A stretch of DNA of 64,000 bases, from assembly GCA_031580995.1 (NCBI GenBank), contig JAVLCC010000004.1:1-64000 (forward strand), read 5' to 3'. The notes beneath the pieces were generated by a model. The model ran no database searches. It was given only the letters and a program-made list of their open reading frames with translations, and had not been told where the DNA came from. Position 1 is the first letter of the stretch. Each line of letters starts with the position of its first letter. The position numbers were made by a program, and so were the translations under genes. Positions 52,434 to 59,743 of this stretch are shown one piece after another. This DNA is from CAJXVY01 sp031580995. Its GTDB lineage: Bacteria > Actinomycetota > Actinomycetes > Actinomycetales > Microbacteriaceae.

Positions 52434-52996
52434 ATGTGAACTACCTTGTCATCAGTCGGTGGCAGACCACTGATTAGCGCCAGTAAATCTTGAAACGCTT
52501 CTACATGGGCCGTGAAATCATCGCCCTCCGGGGCCCAACTCGCTCGGATTTCAATTTCGGCATGTTGCGGCTGAGGAGTGAGGCTTCCGTGCCCTGTGGA
52601 TAAAACCCGGGTGGTGGTGCCCGCCTCGGAGTGAAAAGAAGCCTTTTTAGTCATCAGCGAATCCATCAGCCAGTTCCAGGGGAGTTCATCCACTACGGGA
52701 TCTTTACCCATCTCAATCTCAACTGGAGACTTTGCGTACAAAATTATCCGATACTCACTATTCCAGCCCTCTGGAAAATTACTGTCTCGGCATAGGACAA
52801 GTCTCCCAATCCCTCTATCGGCGTCTGAGTGATCGGCATGGATTACTTCGGCTGAGATTGCCAGTGCCTCTTCGGCAATACCCTTTGGTGCAGGTATTTG
52901 TTCGAGGTTTATTTCGCCTCGCTCCAGCATGTTGGTGATGTCGGCAACCCTTTTCCGAAATTCATCGGTCATGTTTGTGGGTAGCTCAAGTTTCAC
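52430..52996 (-). CDS. DUF3000 protein
   Basis: A 188-residue protein of the actinobacterial DUF3000 family, always beside rnd. Recognisable parts: NLEQIPAPKGIAEEALAISA, RGIGRLVLCRDSNFPEGW, LPWNWLMDSLMTKKASFHSE, RVLSTGHGSL and EIRASWAPEGDDFTAHVEAF. No enzymatic motif is evident, and the function is unknown. The start is a GTG with a TAGCCT -10 exactly 6 bases upstream and no ribosome site, so it and rnd are probably made from a leaderless transcript. Alternative starts further in (ATG at MTDEF) lack support. Confidence 0.9.
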   Translation of the reverse strand: MKLELPTNMTDEFRKRVADITNMLERGEINLEQIPAPKGIAEEALAISAEVIHADHSDADRGIGRLVLCRDSNFPEGWNSEYRIILYAKSPVEIEMGKDPVVDELPWNWLMDSLMTKKASFHSEAGTTTRVLSTGHGSLTPQPQHAEIEIRASWAPEGDDFTAHVEAFQDLLALISGLPPTDDKVVHI

Positions 52997-53002
52997 TCGC
53001 TA

Positions 53003-53008
53003 AGGCTA
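53003..53008 (-). promoter_or_regulatory. -10 element of DUF3000-rnd (leaderless)
   Basis: TAGCCT on the minus strand, 6 bases upstream of GTG 52996 and just beyond the end of the preceding gene. Confidence 0.58.
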
Positions 53009-53028
53009 ATTTTGGCAGTCGGTATGAC

Positions 53029-53538
53029 TTAGCTGCCACGCCGTTCAAGGATTGAAATATAGCGATCATGGAAAGCGAAATGGTTGACAGTTTCAACATC
53101 AATCGCAGCCAATGCAGATAGGGAAAACTCTGGTTTATCGTGGTGCAGGACAATTTGGTCTACTAGGCCACGATTGAATAATTTATTGGACATCTGAAGT
53201 CCGGTCTCAAAAAGAATGTTTTTATCTTTGAGCAGTGCTAACAACTTGGGGTTATCAAGCTCTAAACGCTCAGCCTTCAGCCAATAAGCTGAATCTTTTC
53301 TGGTTGTTATGAGGATAAGAGGCTTTTTGGGTTGAACGTATTGCTCAATTTCAGCTGTTTTTCCGGTGGTCACAATAAGGTCTGATCTCTGTCTCAGGGC
53401 TATAAGTAACTCTCGGTCATATTGGCCACCAAGCGAGTAGGAGTTGCCGTTGATTGTGAATCCGAACTGATGCTCATAAACCAGTGAAAGCACTCTAGGT
53501 TTCAGAAGCTGTCCCAGTTGGTCTAAAGAACTAGTCAC
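53029..53538 (-). CDS. RibD C-terminal-like (dihydrofolate reductase fold) protein, short
   Basis: A 169-residue protein that I assign tentatively to the RibD_C/dihydrofolate-reductase-like family: DRELLIALRQRSDLIVTTGKT resembles the family's R-x-x-[SA]-D-A-V-x-x-G-x-x-T turn, and KPLILITTRKD and GLVDQIVLHHDKPEF match later strands. Family enzymes reduce pyrimidine or pteridine ribosyl groups with NADPH. It is shorter than the ~220-250 aa usual and lacks part of the cofactor domain, so activity is uncertain. The GTG start overlaps the SufE stop by 8 bases, making it third in an sseA-sufE-ribD_C unit. Confidence 0.6.
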   Translation of the reverse strand: MTSSLDQLGQLLKPRVLSLVYEHQFGFTINGNSYSLGGQYDRELLIALRQRSDLIVTTGKTAEIEQYVQPKKPLILITTRKDSAYWLKAERLELDNPKLLALLKDKNILFETGLQMSNKLFNRGLVDQIVLHHDKPEFSLSALAAIDVETVNHFAFHDRYISILERRGS

Positions 53539-53938
53539 TCAATTCCCGCGTGAGTCTTTTTATTCTGGCAATCATTCCCCGAATCCCTCTCATCCTTAGA
53601 GGCGATATTAGGTGGGCTATTCCCAGTTTGTCGGGGAAGTTCTCATCAAAATTTAGAACATCTTCAATTTTTGAACCATCAAGAGCGGAGTGCAGCACAG
53701 ATGCGAAACCACGAGTGGTTGGCGCCTCCCTGGGTGCGTCGAAATAAAGTGACACTTCTTGATTTTCTATCTCAACGGCTAGGTATACGGGAGACTGACA
53801 TTCTTCTACTCTTTCGAAATCAAAGCCAGCATGCTCTGTTGGTGGTTCGGGAAGAGCTTCTGAGTATTCCAGGAGCATGTTCAATCTCTCTGATTCCGGT
53901 AGCAGCGTGAAATTGTCTACCACTTCTTGACTACTCAA
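53531..53938 (-). CDS. sufE: SufE family sulfur acceptor
   Basis: SufE accepts sulfur from cysteine desulfurase during Fe-S cluster assembly. The active Cys is in FERVEECQSPVYLAVEI; the upstream SERLNMLLEYSEALPEPP and the C-terminal LSPLRMRGIRGMIARIKRL are typical. The start is taken as TTG 53938, which overlaps the sseA stop (TTGA) and has AGGAG 7 bases before, giving 135 aa. An in-frame ATG at 53995 would add an unrelated basic stretch encoded inside sseA. Adjacent rhodanese and SufE genes suggest a sulfur-handling unit; no sufS is in the window. Confidence 0.88.
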   Translation of the reverse strand: MSSQEVVDNFTLLPESERLNMLLEYSEALPEPPTEHAGFDFERVEECQSPVYLAVEIENQEVSLYFDAPREAPTTRGFASVLHSALDGSKIEDVLNFDENFPDKLGIAHLISPLRMRGIRGMIARIKRLTRELSD

Positions 53939-54822
53939 GCTGCTTCTCCTGGCTGTTCCCCCTTTACGACTGGGACTCCAACAAGGTTTCCCCATTCGGT
54001 CCAGCTTCCGTCGTAGTTTTTGACGTTTTTAACCCCAAGAAGATATTTCAAAACAAACCAGGTGTGACTGCTTCGTTCTCCTATTCGGCAATAAGCGATG
54101 AAATCATCTGTGCTATCGAAGTTTGTGTTCTCAAAATAGAGCGTTTCAAGTTCTTGTTTGGGCAAAAAGGCTTCGTTCGCGGCTGCTGCTGTTGACCATG
54201 GGATGTTCACAGCGGTTGGTATGTGACCACCAACTGTTGCCCCCTCATTGGGGAAATCAGCCATGTGCAAGCGCTCACCGGTGTACTCGGGATTACTTCT
54301 CACATCGATAAGCGGCTTACCAAGATTTGAAAGCACCTCATCTCTAAATGCTCTTATTTCGTTATCGTTTCTTTCAACAACAGGGTAGTTAGAGGGCTTA
54401 GCCTCTGGCTTATCCGTGGTCAGCTCTCTTCCCTCTGAAATCCAAAGTGTTCTGCCACCGTCCATGATTCGAACATCCTCATGGCCGAAGAGTTTGAATA
54501 CCCAGAAGGCGTATGTTGCCCACCAGTTTGATCTGTCTCCATAGATCACAACTGTGTTCTCTCTGTCGATGCCCTTAGTCTTCATGAGCTCAGCAAATTG
54601 TTGTGGTTCGAGATAGTCACGTCTCAGAGGGTGATTGAGTTCGGTGTGCCAATCAAGCTTTATAGCTGTCTCGATGTGACCTGTGTCATAAAGCAGGATG
54701 TCTTCGTTGCTTTCTACAAGGCGAAGGTTTTGATCTCCCAGGTGTTGTTCCACCCAGTCGGTTGATACCAATGCCTCTGGGTGTGCATAACCTTGGATTT
54801 TGTCGCTTCTGTCAATGTCCAT
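53935..54822 (-). CDS. sseA: Thiosulfate/3-mercaptopyruvate sulfurtransferase
   Basis: A two-domain rhodanese of 295 aa. The N-terminal domain is the inactive one; the C-terminal domain has the sulfur-accepting Cys in DDFIAYCRIGERSSHTWFVL, the loop form common in actinobacterial SseA. PVVERNDNEIRAF and LIDVRSNPEYTGE are conserved. Whether thiosulfate or mercaptopyruvate is the donor cannot be told. TAGGAT lies 9 bases before the ATG, implying a leader of only 2-3 bases. It leads the sufE unit. Confidence 0.92.
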   Translation of the reverse strand: MDIDRSDKIQGYAHPEALVSTDWVEQHLGDQNLRLVESNEDILLYDTGHIETAIKLDWHTELNHPLRRDYLEPQQFAELMKTKGIDRENTVVIYGDRSNWWATYAFWVFKLFGHEDVRIMDGGRTLWISEGRELTTDKPEAKPSNYPVVERNDNEIRAFRDEVLSNLGKPLIDVRSNPEYTGERLHMADFPNEGATVGGHIPTAVNIPWSTAAAANEAFLPKQELETLYFENTNFDSTDDFIAYCRIGERSSHTWFVLKYLLGVKNVKNYDGSWTEWGNLVGVPVVKGEQPGEAA

Positions 54823-54831
54823 ATCTATCCC

Positions 54832-54849
54832 ATCCTAAGTCGCTAGACT
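54832..54849. promoter_or_regulatory. Divergent -10 elements for sseA and zapE
   Basis: TAGGAT on the minus strand (54837-54832) and TAGACT on the plus strand (54844-54849) lie 6 bases apart. The zapE start point would give a ~16-base leader with a GAAGG ribosome site. Confidence 0.42.
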
Positions 54850-54871
54850 TTTGAAAGTTCGAAGGTAACTA

Positions 54872-55873
54872 ATGCAACAATTCTCCCACCCGGGTCGTTC
54901 CCTGGTTGAAATATCTCCGTCTGTTTCCGCAGATACGCTGATAGCAGACTTAGTGCCACCTCCAGAATTCATGAATGCAAGATTTTCTACCTATGTTCCA
55001 GATCAGCGTTTTCCCTCGCAGGCCAATGCTGTTAGTGCTTGTAAGGAGTTTGCAGGGGGTAAGAAAAAACTATTCGGGAAAAAAGAGATAGCTCCCGGTA
55101 TCTATTTAGACGGTGGCTTTGGAGTGGGAAAAACACATCTTCTTGCAAGTATTTGGCATCAGCACAAAGGAAAAAAGCTTTTTGGTGCCTTTTTGGACAT
55201 GACTGCAATCACCGGATATCTAGGATTTGCGGAGATGGCTAAGCGCCTATCCAATTATGAGTTGATCTGTATCGATGAATTTGAATTGGATGATCCGGGC
55301 GACACCATGATCATGTCCAGATTACTCAAAGAGCTCTCTCAGGCTGGCGTGAGATTCGCAGCAACAAGCAATACACCGCCAAATGCGCTGGGTGAGGGAA
55401 GATTTGCTGCTGCAGATTTCAAAAGAGAAATCCAAGGTTTGGGGGAGAGGTTCAATATTGTCAGTGTTGATGGCGAAGATTATCGACACAGAGACATTGA
55501 TGCTCACAGCGAGCTATTTCTATTCGAACAAATTCAGGAACAAATAACCGAGGATGTGACAGTAGATAGCTTCCATGACCTGCTTAGGCACTTATCGACT
55601 CTTCATCCAACTAAGTTTCGTTATTTACTCACAGGTGTAAAAGGCATCGTCCTAACTGATGCCAAGAAGCTTATTAGCCAGGTTGATGCGCTCAGGTTTG
55701 TGAGCTTCATTGACCGCGCTTATGAACAGCAGATCCCAATTCGAGCAACCGGGGATGTGTCGCTAACTGATGTTTTCACAGATGAAATGATTGCCGGAGC
55801 CTATAGAAAAAAATACTTGAGGTGCGTTTCTAGGACATCTGCTCTAAGTGCCAGGGACTTTCCCAACTCATAG
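54872..55873 (+). CDS. zapE: ZapE/AFG1-type ATPase
   Basis: An AAA-type ATPase (AFG1 family) of 333 aa; E. coli ZapE acts at the FtsZ ring. Walker A is LDGGFGVGKTHLLASI near residue 90; Walker B is YELICIDEFELDDPGDTM; the sensor region is FAATSNTPPNALGEGRF. The C-terminal domain FVSFIDRAYEQQIPIRA is family-typical. No signal or membrane segment. GAAGG precedes the ATG. Divergent from sseA and separated from amt by a 188-base control region. Confidence 0.92.
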   Translation: MQQFSHPGRSLVEISPSVSADTLIADLVPPPEFMNARFSTYVPDQRFPSQANAVSACKEFAGGKKKLFGKKEIAPGIYLDGGFGVGKTHLLASIWHQHKGKKLFGAFLDMTAITGYLGFAEMAKRLSNYELICIDEFELDDPGDTMIMSRLLKELSQAGVRFAATSNTPPNALGEGRFAAADFKREIQGLGERFNIVSVDGEDYRHRDIDAHSELFLFEQIQEQITEDVTVDSFHDLLRHLSTLHPTKFRYLLTGVKGIVLTDAKKLISQVDALRFVSFIDRAYEQQIPIRATGDVSLTDVFTDEMIAGAYRKKYLRCVSRTSALSARDFPNS

Positions 55874-55971
55874 CTCACTGATTTTCATCATGGGTTTGTC
55901 CTACATGACATGGACGATTCCTAGAGTGGCCTAATCTGCCAAATGGCTTTCCTGAGTAAACCCTGAAAGTT

Positions 55972-55987
55972 TTAACACACTCGAAAC
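55972..55987 (+). promoter_or_regulatory. GlnR-like operator upstream of amt
   Basis: TTAAC-ACACTC-GAAAC matches GTnAC-N6-GAAAC, with GAAACATT shared with the glnA1 site. It lies 74 bases before the amt ATG in the longest gap of the window (55874-56061). A further GTAAC follows at about 56004. Confidence 0.45.
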
Positions 55988-56061
55988 ATTTGAAACGAAT
56001 GGCTGTAACAACCAGCGACGACTCTTAAGCCACGAGAAATGTTCTTGGAAAGGAAATTCTT

Positions 56062-57282
56062 ATGGATACTGGCGAACTAAGCTGGGCGGTCACCGCGACC
56101 GCACTTGTATTACTGATGACCCCTGGTCTTGCGTTCTTCTACGGAGGACTGGTGAAGGCCAAGAGCGTTGTCAGCATGATGATGATGAGTTTTGGCTCAC
56201 TTGCTCTAATTGCAGTCTTGTGGGTGCTTTACGGATTTAGCATGTCTGCCGTTGAGAACCCTTATGACTTCAGTGGTAACCCTTTCTCATCCTTCGGACT
56301 TGAGGGTCTTGGAAACGAAGACTTGATTGGTGCTGCATTCGGTGCCACATTCGCAATTATTACCGTTGCTCTGATTTCAGGAGCCATTGCAGATCGTGCC
56401 AAATTTGGTGCATGGATGGTTTTCGCTGGAATTTGGTCAACCCTTGTTTACTTCCCTGTTGCCGCTTGGGTATGGGGTGGCGGATGGATCATGGAGCTGG
56501 GATCAGCTTTGGGTCTACCAGAGGTAATTGACTACGCCGGTGGTACTGCCGTTCACATCAACGCCGGTGCAGCCGCATTGGCGCTGTCAATTGTTTTGGG
56601 AAAGCGTTTTGGATTCTCAAAGGGCATCATGCAGCCACACTCCGTTCCATTGGTGTTGCTAGGTGCAGCGCTTCTATGGTTTGGATGGTTCGGATTCAAC
56701 GTTGGTGCTGAGTTCTTCAACGACATGGCAAACGTCGGTTTGATCACCGTAAACACATTGGGTGCAACCGCTGCAGCAATCCTTGGATGGCTAGTTGTGG
56801 AGAAGTTCAAAGAAGGTAAGGCAACAAGCGTAGGAGCAGCCAGTGGTGCTGTTTCTGGTCTGGTTGCAATTACACCTGCATGTGCAAACGTAACTCCTGG
56901 TTTCGCACTTCTACTTGGTGTTATCGCTGGTGCTATCAGTGCCTACGCAATCGAGTTGAAGTTCAAGCTTGGTTACGACGATTCTCTTGACGTGGTAGGA
57001 ATCCACCTTGTTGCCGGAATGGTTGGAACCCTCTACCTCGGATTCTTCGCAATCGACACTGGTCTATTCACCGGTGGAGACTTCGGTCAGCTAGCTGTTC
57101 AAGCAATCGCCGCCTTCGGTGTATTGGCTTACAGCTTCGTGGTTGCCTTGATCTTGGCTTTCGCCATCGAGAAAACAATGGGCTTCAGAGTCACATCAGA
57201 AGATGAGATTGCTGGAGTCGACGTAGTAGTCCACGGTGAAGCTGCTTACAGCTTCGGTGAGGAACCAGCTACACAGAAGTAA
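56062..57282 (+). CDS. amt: Ammonium transporter
   Basis: An Amt/Rh channel of 406 aa with 11 predicted membrane helices. GLAFFYGGLVKAKSVVSMMM, ADRAKFGAWMVFAGIWSTLVY, the pore His in GGTAVHINAGAAAL and WFGWFGFNVGAEF, and the second His in DVVGIHLVAGMVGTL are the signature sites for deprotonation and transport of ammonium. AAAGGA precedes the ATG. A GlnR-like box upstream suggests nitrogen control, matching glnA1. Unusually it is not followed by a glnK PII gene: a strong terminator ends the unit. Confidence 0.97.
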   Translation: MDTGELSWAVTATALVLLMTPGLAFFYGGLVKAKSVVSMMMMSFGSLALIAVLWVLYGFSMSAVENPYDFSGNPFSSFGLEGLGNEDLIGAAFGATFAIITVALISGAIADRAKFGAWMVFAGIWSTLVYFPVAAWVWGGGWIMELGSALGLPEVIDYAGGTAVHINAGAAALALSIVLGKRFGFSKGIMQPHSVPLVLLGAALLWFGWFGFNVGAEFFNDMANVGLITVNTLGATAAAILGWLVVEKFKEGKATSVGAASGAVSGLVAITPACANVTPGFALLLGVIAGAISAYAIELKFKLGYDDSLDVVGIHLVAGMVGTLYLGFFAIDTGLFTGGDFGQLAVQAIAAFGVLAYSFVVALILAFAIEKTMGFRVTSEDEIAGVDVVVHGEAAYSFGEEPATQK

Positions 57283-57293
57283 TGCCATTACAA

Positions 57294-57330
57294 CCAAAAG
57301 GGTGGAGTTCTCTCCACCCTTTTGGTGTTT
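57294..57330 (+). terminator. Intrinsic terminator after amt
   Basis: CCAAAAGGGTGGAG (57294-57307) pairs perfectly with CTCCACCCTTTTGG (57312-57325) around a TTCT loop, followed by TGTTT. The perfect 14-bp stem starts 11 bases after the amt stop. Confidence 0.92.
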
Positions 57331-57397
57331 CTGGTGGCTTTAGTTACACCTCCAAAAAGATTTATGGCATAATTAGCGAGCACTCTTCGGAGTACAT

Positions 57398-57469
57398 GCG
57401 GATGTGGCGCAGCGGTAGCGCATCACCTTGCCAAGGTGAGGGTCGCGAGTTCGAATCTCGTCATCCGCT
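57398..57469 (+). tRNA. tRNA-Gly (anticodon GCC)
   Basis: Acceptor GCGGATG/CATCCGC, D arm GCGC-AGCGGTA-GCGC, anticodon stem TCACC/GGTGA around TTGCCAA, T arm GCGAG-TTCGAAT-CTCGT. Anticodon GCC at 57430-57432. No encoded CCA. First of a Gly-Cys-Val cluster. Confidence 0.96.
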
Positions 57470-57498
57470 CTGATTGAGAGTTTTGCTCTCGGTCTAAC

Positions 57499-57569
57499 GG
57501 TGGAGTGGCCGAGAGGCGAGGCAGCGGCCTGCAAAGCCGTCTACACGGGTTCGAATCCCGTCTTCACCT
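57499..57569 (+). tRNA. tRNA-Cys (anticodon GCA)
   Basis: Acceptor GGTGGAG/CTTCACC, anticodon loop CTGCAAA, anticodon GCA at 57531-57533, T arm CGGG-TTCGAAT-CCCG. U at the discriminator position, as required for Cys identity. No encoded CCA. Confidence 0.95.
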
Positions 57570-57584
57570 CAAAAGCTACACAGA

Positions 57585-57659
57585 GGGCGATTGGCGCAGC
57601 GGTAGCGCGCTTCCCTGACACGGAAGAGGTCACTGGTTCGAACCCAGTATCGCCCACCA
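57585..57659 (+). tRNA. tRNA-Val (anticodon GAC), CCA encoded
   Basis: Acceptor GGGCGAT/ATCGCCC, D arm GCGC-AGCGGTA-GCGC, anticodon loop CTGACAC with anticodon GAC at 57617-57619, T arm CTGG-TTCGAAC-CCAG. Unlike the other three tRNAs here the 3' CCA is in the DNA. It ends one base before the mqo stop codon. Confidence 0.96.
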
Positions 57660-57660
57660 A

Positions 57661-59130
57661 CTACTTGGTGAGTTTTAGAATTTTTGCCGTCTCGGCGAGT
57701 ATCTTTTTAGAAAGCTTTTCATCTGAATTGATGGGCTTTTGATAGGTGGGAATCATCTCTTCAATGCTGGAGACCTGATTCTTGGTCAATTCTGGTTCCA
57801 TTTGATTCAAAACATCAAGCATTACCTTCGCTGAAACACTGGCACCCGGTGATGCGCCCAATAAACCGCTTATGGTGCCATCCTCAGAGCTGATTACCTG
57901 GGTTCCAAACTGAAGGCTTCCCAATGCGCCCTTGGGAGCGATTACCTGTGCTCGCTGGCCAGCTTCGTAGAGGTGCCAATCTTCATACTTGGCATCTGGA
58001 ACAAATTCTTTCAGTCCTTGAAATTTCTTTTTCTTGCTTTTCAGGATCTCGGTGATGAGGTATTTCAATAACCCTAGGTTTGTCACAGCCACAGAAACAT
58101 AGGGGAGGATGTTTCTTGATTTCACACTTTGGGGGAGATCAACAACTGAACCCTTTTTTAGAAATTTAGGGTTGAATCCTGCAAAAGGGCCAAACAGAAG
58201 AGAAGGAGTTCCGTTCACCAGTCGGGTGTCAAGGTGTGGAACACTCATCGGTGGAGCACCGACTGCCGCTTGTGAGTAAACCTTGGCCCAGTGGCGCTTC
58301 ACTACCTCTGGGTTATCCGTTCTCAAAAAATGGCCACTCACAGGAAATGTTCCATAACCCTTGGCTTCATCAATCCCAGATGATTGCAAAAGCTTGAGTG
58401 CATACCCACCTGCACCAACAAATAACTTATCTGCAGCCAAATAACGTTGATCAGGGTTCATGGTCTTTAGTTCCCAACCGCCGTCTAATAACTTTCTGAC
58501 TCTTATGACATCTGTTTGAGTAATTAGCTCAACACCGTTGTCTTCTAGCCAATGAATCATTTGTCTAGTCATCTCGCCATAGTCAACATCAGTCCCACTG
58601 TCGATTTTGGTTGCAGCAATAACCTCGTCTTTACGACCCTCGATTAGAAGCGGTGTCCACTCCTTGATCTTCGTGAAATCCTCTGTGTATTCCATGCCTG
58701 CAAACAGTGGCTGGTCTTTCAGCGCCCTGTGTCTTCTGCGAAGGTAATCAACATCTTTTGAGCCACGAACGAAGGTCATGTGTGGAACTGAGTTGATAAA
58801 GCTTTGTGGGTCCCCGAGGATTCCCTTTTTGACTAGATAAGACCAAAATTGTCTACTGATAACAAACTGCTCATTGATGTCAATGGCTTTTGTAGCCGAT
58901 GGGATGGAGCCATCCTCACTATCTGGCATGTAGTTGAGTTCACAAAGAGCTGCGTGGCCAGTGCCCGCGTTATTCCAGACATCGCTGGATTCCTTGGCGG
59001 GACCATCCAGTCGCTCCACAATCGCTATGTTGAGCTCTGGGTTTAAAAGTTTTAGATAAACCCCATAGGTTGCAGACATAATGCCCGCTCCAATGAGGAC
59101 GTAGTCATACCTTGGTGTTTGATCAATCAC
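57661..59130 (-). CDS. mqo: Malate:quinone oxidoreductase
   Basis: Membrane-associated FAD enzyme oxidising malate to oxaloacetate and passing electrons to quinone. The FAD fold starts DYVLIGAGIMSATYGVYLK; SSDVWNNAGTGHAALCELNY, KIDSGTDVDYGEMTRQM and GASPGASVSAKVMLDVLN are signature blocks. At 489 aa it is normal. The GTG start has a TAGAAT -10 exactly 6 bases upstream and no ribosome site. Its stop lies one base from tRNA-Val, on the opposite strand. With aconitase it is one of two TCA-cycle enzymes here. Confidence 0.96.
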   Translation of the reverse strand: MIDQTPRYDYVLIGAGIMSATYGVYLKLLNPELNIAIVERLDGPAKESSDVWNNAGTGHAALCELNYMPDSEDGSIPSATKAIDINEQFVISRQFWSYLVKKGILGDPQSFINSVPHMTFVRGSKDVDYLRRRHRALKDQPLFAGMEYTEDFTKIKEWTPLLIEGRKDEVIAATKIDSGTDVDYGEMTRQMIHWLEDNGVELITQTDVIRVRKLLDGGWELKTMNPDQRYLAADKLFVGAGGYALKLLQSSGIDEAKGYGTFPVSGHFLRTDNPEVVKRHWAKVYSQAAVGAPPMSVPHLDTRLVNGTPSLLFGPFAGFNPKFLKKGSVVDLPQSVKSRNILPYVSVAVTNLGLLKYLITEILKSKKKKFQGLKEFVPDAKYEDWHLYEAGQRAQVIAPKGALGSLQFGTQVISSEDGTISGLLGASPGASVSAKVMLDVLNQMEPELTKNQVSSIEEMIPTYQKPINSDEKLSKKILAETAKILKLTK

Positions 59131-59136
59131 CTCTAA

Positions 59137-59142
59137 ATTCTA
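59137..59142 (-). promoter_or_regulatory. -10 element of mqo (leaderless)
   Basis: TAGAAT on the minus strand with 6 bases to GTG 59130, in the gap just after the VIT1 gene end. Confidence 0.6.
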
Positions 59143-59146
59143 GCGT

Positions 59147-59716
59147 TTATAGAACAGCTACGCCGAAGGCTAAGCCAACTAGATAGCTGACCCCCATAGT
59201 GATTATGCTCACCACCACAATTCTTATGGCACCTCTCACAGGACTTGCGTTACCAACCTTGGCGGCCACAACTCCTGTTAGTGCCAGTGATATCGCCACC
59301 CCAATCAAAATGGCAGCTACCTGCAATTGAGGGGGAAAGATAATCACCGAAAGCATTGGTAAAAATGCACCAGCAGAAAAAGCAAGGAAAGAGCTGACTG
59401 CGGCTTGCAGGGGATTGGCGGTTATTTTTGAACCTCTCCTACCGTGGCTTAGTTCTGTATCTTTCTGAGCGGAAACACTGACGTATTCACCACCACCCAT
59501 CGAAAAAGCTCCAGCAACCGTTGCAGCCACTCCTGCGATCAAGACCTCTGCAGCGCCAACTCCGGCGCCAACAACCCCCATTAGAACTCCGGCAACACTG
59601 ACGATGCCATCATTCGCACCCAGCACCGCAGCCCGTAGCCAGTTCAATTTACTGTCAAGTTTTTCGCTCATGGGTTCTAATAATGGCCCAGAATGATTTG
59701 AATTCAACTTAGCCAT
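59147..59716 (-). CDS. VIT1/CCC1 family transporter, short form
   Basis: A 189-residue membrane protein of the VIT1/CCC1 iron-manganese transporter family. LNWLRAAVLGANDGIVSVAG and the following GAGVGAAEVLIAGVA, GAFSMGGGEYVSVSAQKD, and C-terminal segments give five helices. It resembles the nodulin-like short forms that lack the cytosolic metal-binding domain between helices 2 and 3; here only a ~20-residue loop (KDTELSHGRRGSKITANP) is present. Exports Fe2+/Mn2+ in characterised relatives; the substrate here is unknown. TTAGGA lies directly before the ATG. Divergent from thrS. Confidence 0.88.
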   Translation of the reverse strand: MAKLNSNHSGPLLEPMSEKLDSKLNWLRAAVLGANDGIVSVAGVLMGVVGAGVGAAEVLIAGVAATVAGAFSMGGGEYVSVSAQKDTELSHGRRGSKITANPLQAAVSSFLAFSAGAFLPMLSVIIFPPQLQVAAILIGVAISLALTGVVAAKVGNASPVRGAIRIVVVSIITMGVSYLVGLAFGVAVL

Positions 59717-59730
59717 TCCTAACCAACAGC

Positions 59731-59736
59731 TAGACT
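59731..59736 (+). promoter_or_regulatory. -10 element of thrS (leaderless)
   Basis: TAGACT on the plus strand with 7 bases to GTG 59744. Confidence 0.5.
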
Positions 59737-59743
59737 TCTGTGG

